From an uncultured Bacteroides sp. (GTDB lineage: Bacteria > Bacteroidota > Bacteroidia > Bacteroidales > Bacteroidaceae): a stretch of DNA of 64,000 nucleotides. The position numbers were made by a program, and so were the translations under genes. The first letter of the stretch is position 1, and the number at the start of each line of letters is the position of its first letter. This document shows, piece by piece, positions 44,379 to 53,663 of this stretch. The notes beneath the pieces were generated by a model. The model saw nothing but the letters and a program-made list of their open reading frames with translations, made no database searches and was not told the DNA's origin. The stretch is from NCBI RefSeq assembly GCF_963675905.1, contig NZ_OY780936.1:3667946-3731945 (forward strand), read 5' to 3'.

Positions 44379-46346
44379 ATGAGAAAAAAATTATTGATTT
44401 TGTCTTTGCTGGCAATGGGGATATTTACTGTTCAGGCAAAGGATGTGAAAGTTAGTGGACCTGATGGAAAACTTCAGGTTACAATTACCGATCAGGATGG
44501 CAGACCAGCCTATTCGGTTAGTTATAATCAGAAAAAGTTCATTGAATTATCACCTCTTGGCATGAAAACCAACGTGGGCGACTTTAGTCAGGAAATGGTA
44601 ATGAAGGAGAATACCACCTCTTCTATTGATGAAGATTATGAATTGAAGACCACTAAAAAGAGTAAGATTCACTATGTGGCTAATGAATTAACTTGTTCAT
44701 TTGTTAATAAAGATAAGCATAAGATAGATGTAATCTTTCGTGTTAGCAATAATGATGTGGCTTTTAAATATAAACTTTATCCTTGTGGGGATAATCTAAG
44801 CTGTGTTATTAACGAGGAAGCTACAGGGTTTAATATTCCAGAGAAGGCAACAAGCTTTCTTTGTCCGCAGGTTCTGCCGATGGGCGGTTTTGCACGAACA
44901 TATCCTAGCTACGAAACCGATTATGAAGCAGATGCTTCTTTGTCAAAAAAGAGTAAAACCGGTCAGGGATACACCTTCCCTTGTCTTTTCCGTATAGGTG
45001 AAGATGGTTGGGCTTTACTTTCAGAAACTGGAGTTACCAGTGCTTATTGCGGAAGCCATTTGAAAGATCATAAAGACGGAGCTACGACTTATACTATCGC
45101 TTTCCCTCATGCAGGGGAATGTAATGGAAACGGCACTTCGGCACCGGCTATTTCCATGCCTGGAGAAACTCCCTGGAGAACTATCACTGTAGGTGAAACT
45201 CTGGCTCCGATTGCGGAAACAACTGTTTCTTTAGATGTGGTGAAGCCACTTTATGAAGCTACGAAAGAATATGAATATGGTCGTGCTACCTGGAGTTGGA
45301 TTATGTGGATGGATAGAAGTATGAATTATGACGACCAGAAACAGTATATTGATTTTGCTTCTACCTTGGGATATGAGTTTATTCTGATAGATGCATTGTG
45401 GGACAAGAATATTGGTTATGAAAAGATGGAAGAGCTTGTTAAATATGCTGCTTCCAAGGGAGTAGGTGTATTTCTTTGGTACAACTCTAATGGATATTGG
45501 AACGATGCGCCACAAGGACCTCGCGGTATAATGGGCAACATCATTGCCCGCAAGAAAGAGATGAAGTGGTTGCAGAAAATTGGTATCAAGGGACTAAAAG
45601 TGGATTTCTTTGGAGGTGATAAACAAATGATGATGCAACTTTATGAAGATATCCTGTCAGACGCTAATGATTATGGACTGGGTATTGTTTTTCATGGTTG
45701 CACCTTACCTAGAGGATGGGAACGCATGTATCCAAACTTTATATCCAGTGAAGCTGTGTTAGCTAGCGAGAATCTCAACTTCTCTCAGGAGCGTAATAAT
45801 AAAGAGGCATTCAGTGCTTGTTTGCATCCCTTTATCCGCAATGCTGTGGCATCTATGGAATTTGGTGGATCTACACTGAACCGCTACTATAATAGAGAGA
45901 ATAGCAACGATAAACGAGGTAATACCAGACGTACTTCTGATGTTTTTGAATTGGCAACAGCTGTTCTTTTCCAAAGTTCAGTGCAAAACTTTGCTTTGGC
46001 TCCCAATAATCTGATTGATGCACCAGCTTGGGCAATTGAGTTCATGAAAAAAGTACCTACTACCTGGGATGAAACAAAATTTATTGATGGTTATCCCGGA
46101 AAATATGTTGTGTTGGCTCGTCGTCATGCTAATAAATGGTACGTTGCTGCAATTAATGCTGAAAAGAAAACTAAGGTTGTTAATATCAGCTTAGCGGGAC
46201 TAAATGTTGGCACTAAAGCCATATTGTATAACGATAATGCGAAGTTAGAAGGTAATTGCAGTGAAATTAATATTGATCCGAAGAAACCTTTGAAGCTCAC
46301 TATTCCAACGAATGGAGGGGCATTGATAGAGTTGGATTCACTTTAA
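44379..46346 (+). CDS. GH97 glycoside hydrolase, retaining alpha-galactosidase-like
   Basis: A 655-residue secreted enzyme with a signal peptide (about 1-20). The N-terminal beta-sandwich (about 21-290), the (beta/alpha)8 catalytic domain (about 300-560) and a C-terminal beta domain are all present. The candidate nucleophile is Asp409 in GLKVDFFGGDKQ. An Asp at this place is the feature of the retaining GH97 branch (alpha-galactosidase type) and differs from SusB-type inverting alpha-glucosidases, which use Glu. Calcium-binding Glu residues are plausible in SSEAVLASENL. It lies 33 bp after the CxxCH gene and ends at a shared terminator. Confidence 0.9.
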   Translation: MRKKLLILSLLAMGIFTVQAKDVKVSGPDGKLQVTITDQDGRPAYSVSYNQKKFIELSPLGMKTNVGDFSQEMVMKENTTSSIDEDYELKTTKKSKIHYVANELTCSFVNKDKHKIDVIFRVSNNDVAFKYKLYPCGDNLSCVINEEATGFNIPEKATSFLCPQVLPMGGFARTYPSYETDYEADASLSKKSKTGQGYTFPCLFRIGEDGWALLSETGVTSAYCGSHLKDHKDGATTYTIAFPHAGECNGNGTSAPAISMPGETPWRTITVGETLAPIAETTVSLDVVKPLYEATKEYEYGRATWSWIMWMDRSMNYDDQKQYIDFASTLGYEFILIDALWDKNIGYEKMEELVKYAASKGVGVFLWYNSNGYWNDAPQGPRGIMGNIIARKKEMKWLQKIGIKGLKVDFFGGDKQMMMQLYEDILSDANDYGLGIVFHGCTLPRGWERMYPNFISSEAVLASENLNFSQERNNKEAFSACLHPFIRNAVASMEFGGSTLNRYYNRENSNDKRGNTRRTSDVFELATAVLFQSSVQNFALAPNNLIDAPAWAIEFMKKVPTTWDETKFIDGYPGKYVVLARRHANKWYVAAINAEKKTKVVNISLAGLNVGTKAILYNDNAKLEGNCSEINIDPKKPLKLTIPTNGGALIELDSL

Positions 46347-46398
46347 AGCCTTATCAGGTAAAGAGTAGCAAATGTTTCTAAGGCATAAACTCAAATAA

Positions 46399-46430
46399 AA
46401 AAAGGCTAATAATTGATTATTAGCCTTTTT
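46399..46430. terminator. Bidirectional terminator between the GH97 gene and tRNA-Pro
   Basis: 15-bp stem AAAAAGGCTAATAAT (46399-46413) / ATTATTAGCCTTTTT (46416-46430), with A and T tails on the two sides. Confidence 0.9.
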
Positions 46431-46436
46431 ACTCAG

Positions 46437-46512
46437 TCGGGGTGAGAAGATTCGAACTTCCGACCACACGCCCCCCAGACGCGTACTCTAAACCGGGCTG
46501 AGCTACACCCCG
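46437..46512 (-). tRNA. tRNA-Pro (anticodon GGG)
   Basis: On the minus strand a complete 76-nt cloverleaf: acceptor CGGGGTG / CACCCCG with discriminator A, D stem GCTC/GAGT, anticodon stem CGCGT/GCGTG with loop CTGGGGG (anticodon GGG), and T arm GGAAG-TTCGAAT-CTTCT. The 3' CCA is not encoded. It decodes CCC and CCU proline codons. The anticodon arm uses two GU pairs. Confidence 0.95.
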
Positions 46513-46598
46513 AAATCGGACGCGAATTTACAAATACTTTTAAATCTCCCCAAATAATTAAAGGTTTTTTTATCAAAGAATCCTTTCTTATATTTATT

Positions 46599-47660
46599 TT
46601 AAAGCCCCATACACTCGCGATAAAAATCGAACATTTCGAATATCTCGTCTTTATCGGCAGATTGATTGATGCATATTTCTCCTACATCTTTTAGTAGAGT
46701 GAAATTGATAATACCTGCTGTATTCTTCTTATCGTGAAGCATGTATGCATATAATTTGTCGTATATCTTGCAGTCAATGCTGAAACGACCATAATTCTCT
46801 TTTATAAACTGAACGGTTTGCCTTAATTTATCTGTTGGAAAGCCTGTTTTTACGGATGAAAGGTAAAGCTCGCAAACAATTCCCCATGCTACAGCATAAC
46901 CATGCAGAACCGGACGATCTTCTTCAAACGAAAGACTTTCGAAAGCATGACCAACTGTGTGTCCCAGATTCAGCGCTTTACGGATACCTTGTTCGTATGG
47001 ATCTTGTTCTACAATATCTTCTTTTATTTGCACAGATTTACCCACCAGCTCTTTCAACCTGGTATAATCAAGGGTGTCAGTTGGAAAGTTGAGCAGCTCT
47101 GCCCAATGTTCAGTATTACTTATAAGCCCATGTTTCAGCATTTCGGCATAACCCGAAAAGAAATTCTCTTTATCAAGAGTTTTTAAGAACTCTGTTTCAA
47201 TCAGCACGCTACTTGCAGGAGCAAATGCACCGATCTCGTTCTTTAATCCATTGAAATTAATCCCGGTTTTTCCTCCAACAGAAGCATCGACCATTGATAA
47301 AAGAGTAGTAGGAATATTGATATATTTGATACCTCTTTTAAAGGTAGCAGCGGCAAAACCACCCAAATCGGTAGTCATTCCTCCACCTAAATTGATAAGT
47401 AAAGAGTGACGGGTTGCACCTTTCTGGCTCAGCTGTGTCCATACATGAGCCAATGTATCCATATTTTTATTCAAATCTCCTGCAGGTATAGTTACAGAGA
47501 TTGCATTATTGTCATTCAATAGTTTATTGATAGCCGGCAAGCAGTGAAGTTCTGTGTTTTCGTCTGTCAGAATAAAAAGCTTATCATATGACTTGCTGTT
47601 CATTGCACCTAGCAGATCTTTTTCTAAATCATTGCAAAGAATTACCTCTTGTTTGTTCAT
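46599..47660 (-). CDS. aroB: 3-dehydroquinate synthase
   Basis: A 353-residue NAD- and zinc-dependent enzyme, second step of the shikimate pathway. Motifs: LLINLGGGMTTDLGGFAAATFKRG (about 84-107, nucleotide binding), NIPTTLLSMVDASVGGKTGIN (about 114-134), the zinc ligands in ALNLGHTVGHAFE, and the Glu of the conserved AEMLKHGLI. Length is usual. Promoter box TAAGTTTG at 47704-47711 on the minus strand. Confidence 0.96.
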   Translation of the reverse strand: MNKQEVILCNDLEKDLLGAMNSKSYDKLFILTDENTELHCLPAINKLLNDNNAISVTIPAGDLNKNMDTLAHVWTQLSQKGATRHSLLINLGGGMTTDLGGFAAATFKRGIKYINIPTTLLSMVDASVGGKTGINFNGLKNEIGAFAPASSVLIETEFLKTLDKENFFSGYAEMLKHGLISNTEHWAELLNFPTDTLDYTRLKELVGKSVQIKEDIVEQDPYEQGIRKALNLGHTVGHAFESLSFEEDRPVLHGYAVAWGIVCELYLSSVKTGFPTDKLRQTVQFIKENYGRFSIDCKIYDKLYAYMLHDKKNTAGIINFTLLKDVGEICINQSADKDEIFEMFDFYRECMGL

Positions 47661-47703
47661 ATCCCAGGGAGTTAATTTGATTGAACTTTTATGTTTTCGG
47701 TTG

Positions 47704-47711
47704 CAAACTTA
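47704..47711 (-). promoter_or_regulatory. -7 promoter box for aroB
   Basis: Minus-strand TAAGTTTG, 43 bp before the aroB ATG. Confidence 0.65.
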
Positions 47712-47851
47712 CGCTAAAAAGGTCGAAAAGCAAAACAATTTAGTTATTTAAGGCAAATTCTATAAATCCAGTCATTAAACCTTTTTGGGTTTTCAATGTC
47801 ATAAGAATACAAACATTCTTTTATATTGTAGATATAATTATAGAATTATTC

Positions 47852-50692
47852 ATGAAACACAAATTGACATTATTGATTTTGTGCTTATTCAGCACTCTTT
47901 CCTTAGAGGCACAGTCTGACCGTGCTTTGGTTTCGGGAAAGCTTCTCGACAACACGACAAAAACGCCGGTTGAGCAAGCGGCTATTCGTGTGCTTTCTTT
48001 GCCAGACAGCACTTTTGTAACCGGAGTATCAAGCAAAAAAGACGGCTCATTTTCTATTTCAAGTCTTAAAAAAGGACATTATGTAATAAAGGTGTCATTT
48101 ATAGGTTATGCTACCGTTGCAAAACCATTTCAGATTTCGTCAGCAAAACCTTCTGCTAATTTAGGTGAGATTTTGCTGAAACCAGATGCTGTAATGCTGA
48201 AAGGTACAGTTGTAACTGCTGAGGCTCCACCGGTAACAGTTGTTGAAGATACAATGGTTTATAACGCATCTGCTTACCGTACTCAGGAAGGTGCAATGCT
48301 TGAAGAATTAGTCAAGAAGCTTCCTGGTGCGGAGGTTAGTTCCGAAGGAAAAGTAACCATTAACGGTAAGGAAGTAAAGAAGATAATGGTGGATGGAAAA
48401 GAATTCTTTAGTGATGACCCTAAAGTTGCAATGAAAAATTTGCCAGTTAATATGGTTGAGAACGTTAAAGCGTATGATAAAAAGTCTGACTTAGCCCGAA
48501 TAACTGGAATTGATGATGGAGAAGAAGAAACTGTTCTTGACCTGACTGTAAAGAAAGGAATGAAGAAAGGATGGCTTGGAAATGTTATCACTGGTACAGG
48601 CAGCCAAAATAGATATGAAGCTGGCTTAATGGCTAGCCAGTTTAAAGATGATTCACAGGTTACAGTGATTGGATCGGCTAATAATACAAACAATAAGGGG
48701 TTCTCTGAATTTGGAGATGCCGGACAGGGAATGAGCGGAAATGCCGGGTCGGGTATTAATGCTACTAAATCTATTGGTTTAAACTTTGCAAAAGAAAACG
48801 ATAAAGTAGAAGTTGGTGGTAATGTGAATTATGGTAGGTCGGATATGGATGCTAAAATGAAAAGTAATTCAGAAACATTTATTGGAAATAGTTCTACATT
48901 TGGAACCAGTAGCAATTCATCAAGACGTTTCAGAGATGATGTAAATGGAAACTTCCGTTTGGAGTGGAAACCAGATACGCTTACCAATATTATATTCCGT
49001 CCTAATGTATCTTATTCAAAAACTACTAGTATAAGTAGTGGTAACTCTACTACTTCTAATAATAGTCATCAGCTGGTTAACAATAGAGTTTCTACTTCAA
49101 ATAGCCTTTCCGATAATGTTTCTATGAGAGGAAACTTGCAAATTAACAGGAAACTGAATAATAAAGGAAGAAGTTTTACTTTTCGTGCCGAGTACGGATA
49201 TAATAATAGTAGTTCTGATAAGTACTCATATGCTAATACATATTTTAATCTTCTAGACAAAACTGATCTCAAAGATCAATACATTGATAATACAGGTAAA
49301 GGATTTAACTATCGCTTGCAAGCAATCTATATTGAACCAATATTCGATAAACGTTTTCTTCAGTTTAGATATAGTTATCAGAATAAATATTCTGCATCTG
49401 ATAAGTACTCTTATGCTGCTTTGAATAATTATGGACCTACAATCGGTTATCAGGATAAGATTTATAACAGTGATTATGTAGACTCTTTAAGTAACTGTTT
49501 GAGTAACCGTTATGCTACAAATCAGTTTGAACTTTCTATGAGAACAATCCGCACTAAATATATGTATAATATTGGTATTAGTCTGGAACCTCAATCTTCA
49601 AAAAGTAAAACTACTGTTGGACTGAATAAAGGAAAAGATATTTCTCAGAGCGTGCTAAACTTCTCACCAACATTTGATATGCATTACCGTTTCTCAAAGC
49701 AAAAACAATTGAGATTTATGTATAGAGGAAGCAGTACGGCTCCGGATATAAACAATCTGCAAGCTGTTATTGACAAGACTGATACATTGAATATAAGGAA
49801 TGGTAATCCAAATCTAAAACCTTCTTACAGTAACCGTTTTATGCTGTTCTTTAATAACTACATGAAGGAAAGCCAAAGCAGTATTATGGCTCACTTGAAC
49901 TTTAGCAATACTTTAAACAGCGTAGCTAGTAAAATGAGATATAATCAGAATACAGGTGGTAAGATTACCGATTTGGTTAATGTAAATGGTAACTGGAGTG
50001 CTAATGGATTCTTAAACTACAATACTCCTCTAAGAAATAAGAAATTTACGATCAGTACTTTTTCAAATGCTTCTTTCAGTGATGCTGTAAGTTATACCAG
50101 TATTTCTGCAAACTCTGCTGCTGAAGCACAAAAAAGTACAACACATAGTATGAATCTTTCACAGCGTTTGACTGGAAATTTCAGGTGTGATCTTTTAGAT
50201 TTCACTTTGAATGGATCAGTCAGATATTCTTTAATTAAAAACAATAGTAATCGGGAATCATTTGATTACACAGTAGGTAGTAGCACAAATATAAACCTTC
50301 CATGGAGTATTTATCTTTCGTCTGATTTGAATTATAATATCAAAAATGGATATAGCGGTAGCTATCAGAAGAATGAAGTGATGTGGAATGCTCAGTTATC
50401 AAAGACTTTCTTGAGAAGTAATAATGCTACCATTCGTTTCAAAATATATGATATTCTTCATCAGCAAAGTAATTTAAGCCGTACTGTTACAGAATCATTG
50501 ATGCAGGACATAGAATATAATACATTGGGAAGTTATTTCATGGTTCACTTTGTTTATAGATTCAATACTCTAGGCAAGAATGCACCTTCCAGACGAGGTT
50601 TTGACAGACGTGGCCCGTATGATGGACCACGTGAAAGACGTCAAGGTGGCGGCGGCTTTGGTGGTCCTGGCGGTGGCCCTGGTATGATGTAG
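47852..50692 (+). CDS. Outer-membrane beta-barrel family protein (TonB-receptor-like)
   Basis: A 946-residue protein. A signal peptide (about 1-21) is followed by a carboxypeptidase-regulatory-like domain (about 25-105, VSGKLLDNTTKTPVEQAAIRV), a plug-like region (about 130-220, MLEELVKKLPGAEVSSEGKV) and a long beta-barrel. It ends in a Gly-rich tail (GGGFGGPGGGPGMM) unlike the aromatic terminus of standard TonB receptors. This layout matches the Bacteroidetes outer-membrane beta-barrel family. No SusD-like gene is adjacent; it probably handles uptake of a small nutrient or metal complex. No clear TAnnTTTG promoter is seen. Confidence 0.88.
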   Translation: MKHKLTLLILCLFSTLSLEAQSDRALVSGKLLDNTTKTPVEQAAIRVLSLPDSTFVTGVSSKKDGSFSISSLKKGHYVIKVSFIGYATVAKPFQISSAKPSANLGEILLKPDAVMLKGTVVTAEAPPVTVVEDTMVYNASAYRTQEGAMLEELVKKLPGAEVSSEGKVTINGKEVKKIMVDGKEFFSDDPKVAMKNLPVNMVENVKAYDKKSDLARITGIDDGEEETVLDLTVKKGMKKGWLGNVITGTGSQNRYEAGLMASQFKDDSQVTVIGSANNTNNKGFSEFGDAGQGMSGNAGSGINATKSIGLNFAKENDKVEVGGNVNYGRSDMDAKMKSNSETFIGNSSTFGTSSNSSRRFRDDVNGNFRLEWKPDTLTNIIFRPNVSYSKTTSISSGNSTTSNNSHQLVNNRVSTSNSLSDNVSMRGNLQINRKLNNKGRSFTFRAEYGYNNSSSDKYSYANTYFNLLDKTDLKDQYIDNTGKGFNYRLQAIYIEPIFDKRFLQFRYSYQNKYSASDKYSYAALNNYGPTIGYQDKIYNSDYVDSLSNCLSNRYATNQFELSMRTIRTKYMYNIGISLEPQSSKSKTTVGLNKGKDISQSVLNFSPTFDMHYRFSKQKQLRFMYRGSSTAPDINNLQAVIDKTDTLNIRNGNPNLKPSYSNRFMLFFNNYMKESQSSIMAHLNFSNTLNSVASKMRYNQNTGGKITDLVNVNGNWSANGFLNYNTPLRNKKFTISTFSNASFSDAVSYTSISANSAAEAQKSTTHSMNLSQRLTGNFRCDLLDFTLNGSVRYSLIKNNSNRESFDYTVGSSTNINLPWSIYLSSDLNYNIKNGYSGSYQKNEVMWNAQLSKTFLRSNNATIRFKIYDILHQQSNLSRTVTESLMQDIEYNTLGSYFMVHFVYRFNTLGKNAPSRRGFDRRGPYDGPRERRQGGGGFGGPGGGPGMM

Positions 50693-50740
50693 TTATTTAA
50701 TTCTTTTAACTAGATATGCCGTTCTTTATCCATTTTTATG

Positions 50741-50748
50741 TATATTTG
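50741..50748 (+). promoter_or_regulatory. -7 promoter box for cardiolipin synthase
   Basis: TATATTTG, 31 bp before ATG 50780. Confidence 0.7.
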
Positions 50749-50779
50749 CTTATCGTTGAATAATAAGTGATTAATTATA

Positions 50780-52216
50780 ATGGATTGGAGCGGCATATTT
50801 AATGAAATATTCTCAGTAATCTATAATATACTTTACTTTGGTGTGATTATAGGGATGATTATAATTGTCATCCTCGATAATCGTAATCCGGTAAAGACAA
50901 TGGCATGGATACTGGTTCTTACTTTCCTTCCATTAGTTGGCTTAGTGTTTTACTTTTTCTTTGGAAGAAGCACCCGCCGCGAAAGAATTATCAGCAAAAA
51001 AAGTTATAACCGTTTGATGAAAAAGCCGATGGCTGAGTTCGTTGCCCAGGAATCTTATGAATTGCCGGCCGATCAGTATCAGGTTGCTCAGCTTTTTCGT
51101 AATACCAATCAGGCTCTCCCTTTTGAAGGTAATGAGATTGATATATACACAGATGGTTATACTAAACTTCACGCTCTGATAAGAGAGATGATGCGTGCCA
51201 AGCATCACATTCATTTAGAATACTATATTTTTGAAAACGACCCGGTTGGTCGACTTGTTCGTGATGTCTTGATAGAAAAAGCCCGTCAGGGTGTTGAGGT
51301 ACGTTTAATATACGATGATGTGGGCTGCTGGCATGTTCCAAACCGTTTCTTTGAAGAAATGGTAGAGGCCGGAATAAATGCAAGAGCTTTTCTAAAAGTA
51401 CGGTTTCCTCTATTTACAAGTAAAGTAAACTATCGTAATCACCGGAAAATAGTTGTGATAGATGGTCGCGTGGGATTCGTGGGAGGAATGAATATTGCCC
51501 TGAGATATATGCGCGGTTTCGACTGGGGAATATGGAGAGATACGCATATAATGATTAAGGGAAAGGCGGTTCACGGGCTTCAGACATCATTCCTGCTCGA
51601 CTGGTACTTTGTAGATCAGACTTTGCTTACTTCATCTAAATTTTTCCCTGTACTAGATTCAAAAGGGGAATCACTTGTTCAGATTGTGACAAGCGAGCCA
51701 ACAGCCGAGTGGAAAGAAATAATGCAGGGTTTATGTCTGGCAATCAGCAGTGCTAAAAAATATTTTTATATCCAGACTCCTTATTTCTTACCAACAGAGC
51801 CTATTCTTGCAGCTTTGCAAACCGCAGCTCTGGCTGGTGTTGACGTTCGCTTAATGCTTCCTGAGCATGCGGATTCTACTATTACCCACCTGGCTTCCCG
51901 GTCTTATCTGAAAGATGTGCTTAAGGCTGGCGTAAAGGTGTTCTTTTATCAGAAAGGTTTCCTTCACTCTAAACTAATGGTCTCGGATGATGCACTTTCT
52001 ACTGTTGGTTCTACCAACATGGATTTCCGGAGCTTTGAGCACAATTTCGAAGTGAATGCTTTTATGTACGACGAACCTACTGCGCTCCGTATGAAAGAAA
52101 TCTTCCTTCAAGATCAGCGCGACAGCATTCCTGTTTACCTAAAAAACTGGGAGAAACGACCAACTGGTCAGAAAGTAAAAGAATCCGTAGTCAGAGTACT
52201 TAGTCCTTTGCTTTAG
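50780..52216 (+). CDS. cls: Cardiolipin synthase (phospholipase D family)
   Basis: A 478-residue enzyme that condenses phosphatidylglycerol molecules into cardiolipin. Two N-terminal transmembrane helices (about 13-32 and 42-61) precede two HKD motifs: NHRKIVVIDGRVGFVGGMN (His221) and LHSKLMVSDDALSTVGSTN (His396). Length fits the family. Its last 17 bp overlap the convergent rsmD gene. Together with psd and pssA it adds another phospholipid enzyme to the window. Confidence 0.95.
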   Translation: MDWSGIFNEIFSVIYNILYFGVIIGMIIIVILDNRNPVKTMAWILVLTFLPLVGLVFYFFFGRSTRRERIISKKSYNRLMKKPMAEFVAQESYELPADQYQVAQLFRNTNQALPFEGNEIDIYTDGYTKLHALIREMMRAKHHIHLEYYIFENDPVGRLVRDVLIEKARQGVEVRLIYDDVGCWHVPNRFFEEMVEAGINARAFLKVRFPLFTSKVNYRNHRKIVVIDGRVGFVGGMNIALRYMRGFDWGIWRDTHIMIKGKAVHGLQTSFLLDWYFVDQTLLTSSKFFPVLDSKGESLVQIVTSEPTAEWKEIMQGLCLAISSAKKYFYIQTPYFLPTEPILAALQTAALAGVDVRLMLPEHADSTITHLASRSYLKDVLKAGVKVFFYQKGFLHSKLMVSDDALSTVGSTNMDFRSFEHNFEVNAFMYDEPTALRMKEIFLQDQRDSIPVYLKNWEKRPTGQKVKESVVRVLSPLL

Positions 52217-52748
52217 AAAAAATAGAGAAGTTTACGCTTCCGTATACTCTTCTTTCTACAAAGTGAGGATTATCTTCAAAGTTATTCTCTTTTCCGTGTT
52301 CCAATATAAATATACCATCTTCTTTGAGCAGGTCTTTCTCGAAAATAATCCGTGGAATATCCGCCAGATTGCTTAGGGCATAGGGAGGATCGGCAAAGAT
52401 AAAGTCGAACTTCTCACGTGTAGAATCAAGGAATCTGAATACATCGCCGCGGATAGGGAAACACTTGTCGGTTTTTAGCAATTCCATTACTTTGCAGATG
52501 AAAGCATAATGCGCAGAATCTTTTTCTACAGAGATAACTTTATCGCATCCGCGCGAAACCAGCTCAACACTAATGCTACCGGTGCCTGCAAACAGGTCGA
52601 GAGCAGTAACGCCATCGTCAAGATCTAAATAATTATTGCAGATAACATTAAAAATGTTCTCCTTTGCAAAATCTGTAGTAGGACGTGCTTTAAATGTTTT
52701 TGGTACATCAAATCTTCTTCTCTTATATATTCCGCCTATAACTCGCAT
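52200..52748 (-). CDS. rsmD: 16S rRNA (guanine(966)-N2)-methyltransferase RsmD
   Basis: A 182-residue SAM-dependent methyltransferase with the start RVIGGIYKRRRFDVP, the SAM-binding motif DLFAGTGS (51-58) and the catalytic DPPY (120-123). It methylates the small-subunit rRNA. Its start overlaps the end of the DUF3822 gene by 13 bp, so they form one operon driven from 53646. Confidence 0.95.
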   Translation of the reverse strand: MRVIGGIYKRRRFDVPKTFKARPTTDFAKENIFNVICNNYLDLDDGVTALDLFAGTGSISVELVSRGCDKVISVEKDSAHYAFICKVMELLKTDKCFPIRGDVFRFLDSTREKFDFIFADPPYALSNLADIPRIIFEKDLLKEDGIFILEHGKENNFEDNPHFVERRVYGSVNFSIFSKAKD

Positions 52749-53572
52749 AATGATAAAATTTGTAGATCGAAGGGAATGTCTTCAACCTTCGATAGTTCGT
52801 TTAATGAAAACTCTTTTTCTGGACTTATTACGAATAATTGCCTTACAAATTGCTTTACCCCGTTGGCTACTGATTCCTTATTTTGTGAATTACCCATCAG
52901 ATGAAGCTCGTCTCTTTCCTGATTAAAATCGAGTTGTTTCCATACGTAAAGCAGGTAGTAAATAATGTCTGCAGTTTCGCTGCATTTGAAATTATTAATC
53001 AACAGCACCTTTCCACGATCATAGCACATTACATCTACCGAACTCTTCCTGAGATAAGCATACATCTTCAGGTTATTGCCCTGCTTACTGCGTCCCGAAA
53101 GATATTCTGTAAGAGGGCTTGCCTGGCAATAGAAATGCGCATCCGGAAATTGGTCCAAGATCTGCCAATGAGCGCTTTTATCTACCGCAAATGCAACCAC
53201 AACATTGGCTTTCTTCAAAATATTATAAAGAACAATCTCGTTCTCGTTACGAGTATGACTATGATAAAGTATTGTTTCAACCTGTTCGTCTTCGAAAAGT
53301 TCAAAAGGAATCAGGGTGAACTTCTTTGTAACCACCATGACATTGACTTTCCTGTAAGCTTGTCTCAGGAAATCGTTCTCTTTAATCGCCTCTTTTACAT
53401 TGGCAGCCATCGATAAATTTTCATGGGTATCCTTCTTAAAGAAGCGGTAAGCCTTTTCTTGTAAAGGATTGTAGATGGAATAAGAGAACTCTTCCGCGCT
53501 CAGGCGAACGGACAAGGTACATTGTTCTGTATTGGATAAATCAATTGGCGATATGCTCAACTTCTCAGTCAT
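52736..53572 (-). CDS. DUF3822 family protein
   Basis: A 278-residue soluble protein that resembles DUF3822, a Bacteroidetes family with an actin/ASKHA-like two-lobed pattern. The segments CTLSVRLSAEEFSYSIYNP (about 18-36) and VVAFAVDKSAHWQILDQFPDA are recognisable. It has no membrane segment. It overlaps rsmD by 13 bp, which suggests a linked role, possibly in RNA modification or ribosome assembly, but this is inference from position only. Confidence 0.85.
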   Translation of the reverse strand: MTEKLSISPIDLSNTEQCTLSVRLSAEEFSYSIYNPLQEKAYRFFKKDTHENLSMAANVKEAIKENDFLRQAYRKVNVMVVTKKFTLIPFELFEDEQVETILYHSHTRNENEIVLYNILKKANVVVAFAVDKSAHWQILDQFPDAHFYCQASPLTEYLSGRSKQGNNLKMYAYLRKSSVDVMCYDRGKVLLINNFKCSETADIIYYLLYVWKQLDFNQERDELHLMGNSQNKESVANGVKQFVRQLFVISPEKEFSLNELSKVEDIPFDLQILSLCEL

Positions 53573-53645
53573 GTTATGGCATTTGAAAAAAAGAATAATG
53601 GCGCGTTGCGCAGTAAATCTCTTTTTTGTTTTTATATTCGTAGCA

Positions 53646-53653
53646 CAAATATA
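53646..53653 (-). promoter_or_regulatory. -7 promoter box for DUF3822-rsmD
   Basis: Minus-strand TATATTTG, 73 bp before the DUF3822 ATG. The divergent helicase gene has only an imperfect TATATTCG here. Confidence 0.6.
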
Positions 53654-53663
53654 AAAACAAAAA

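Noticed and set aside
48283-48693. 136-codon antisense ORF inside the outer-membrane barrel gene
   Set aside because: It lies entirely within a well-supported gene, has no promoter and its composition is what the opposite strand of a barrel gene yields.
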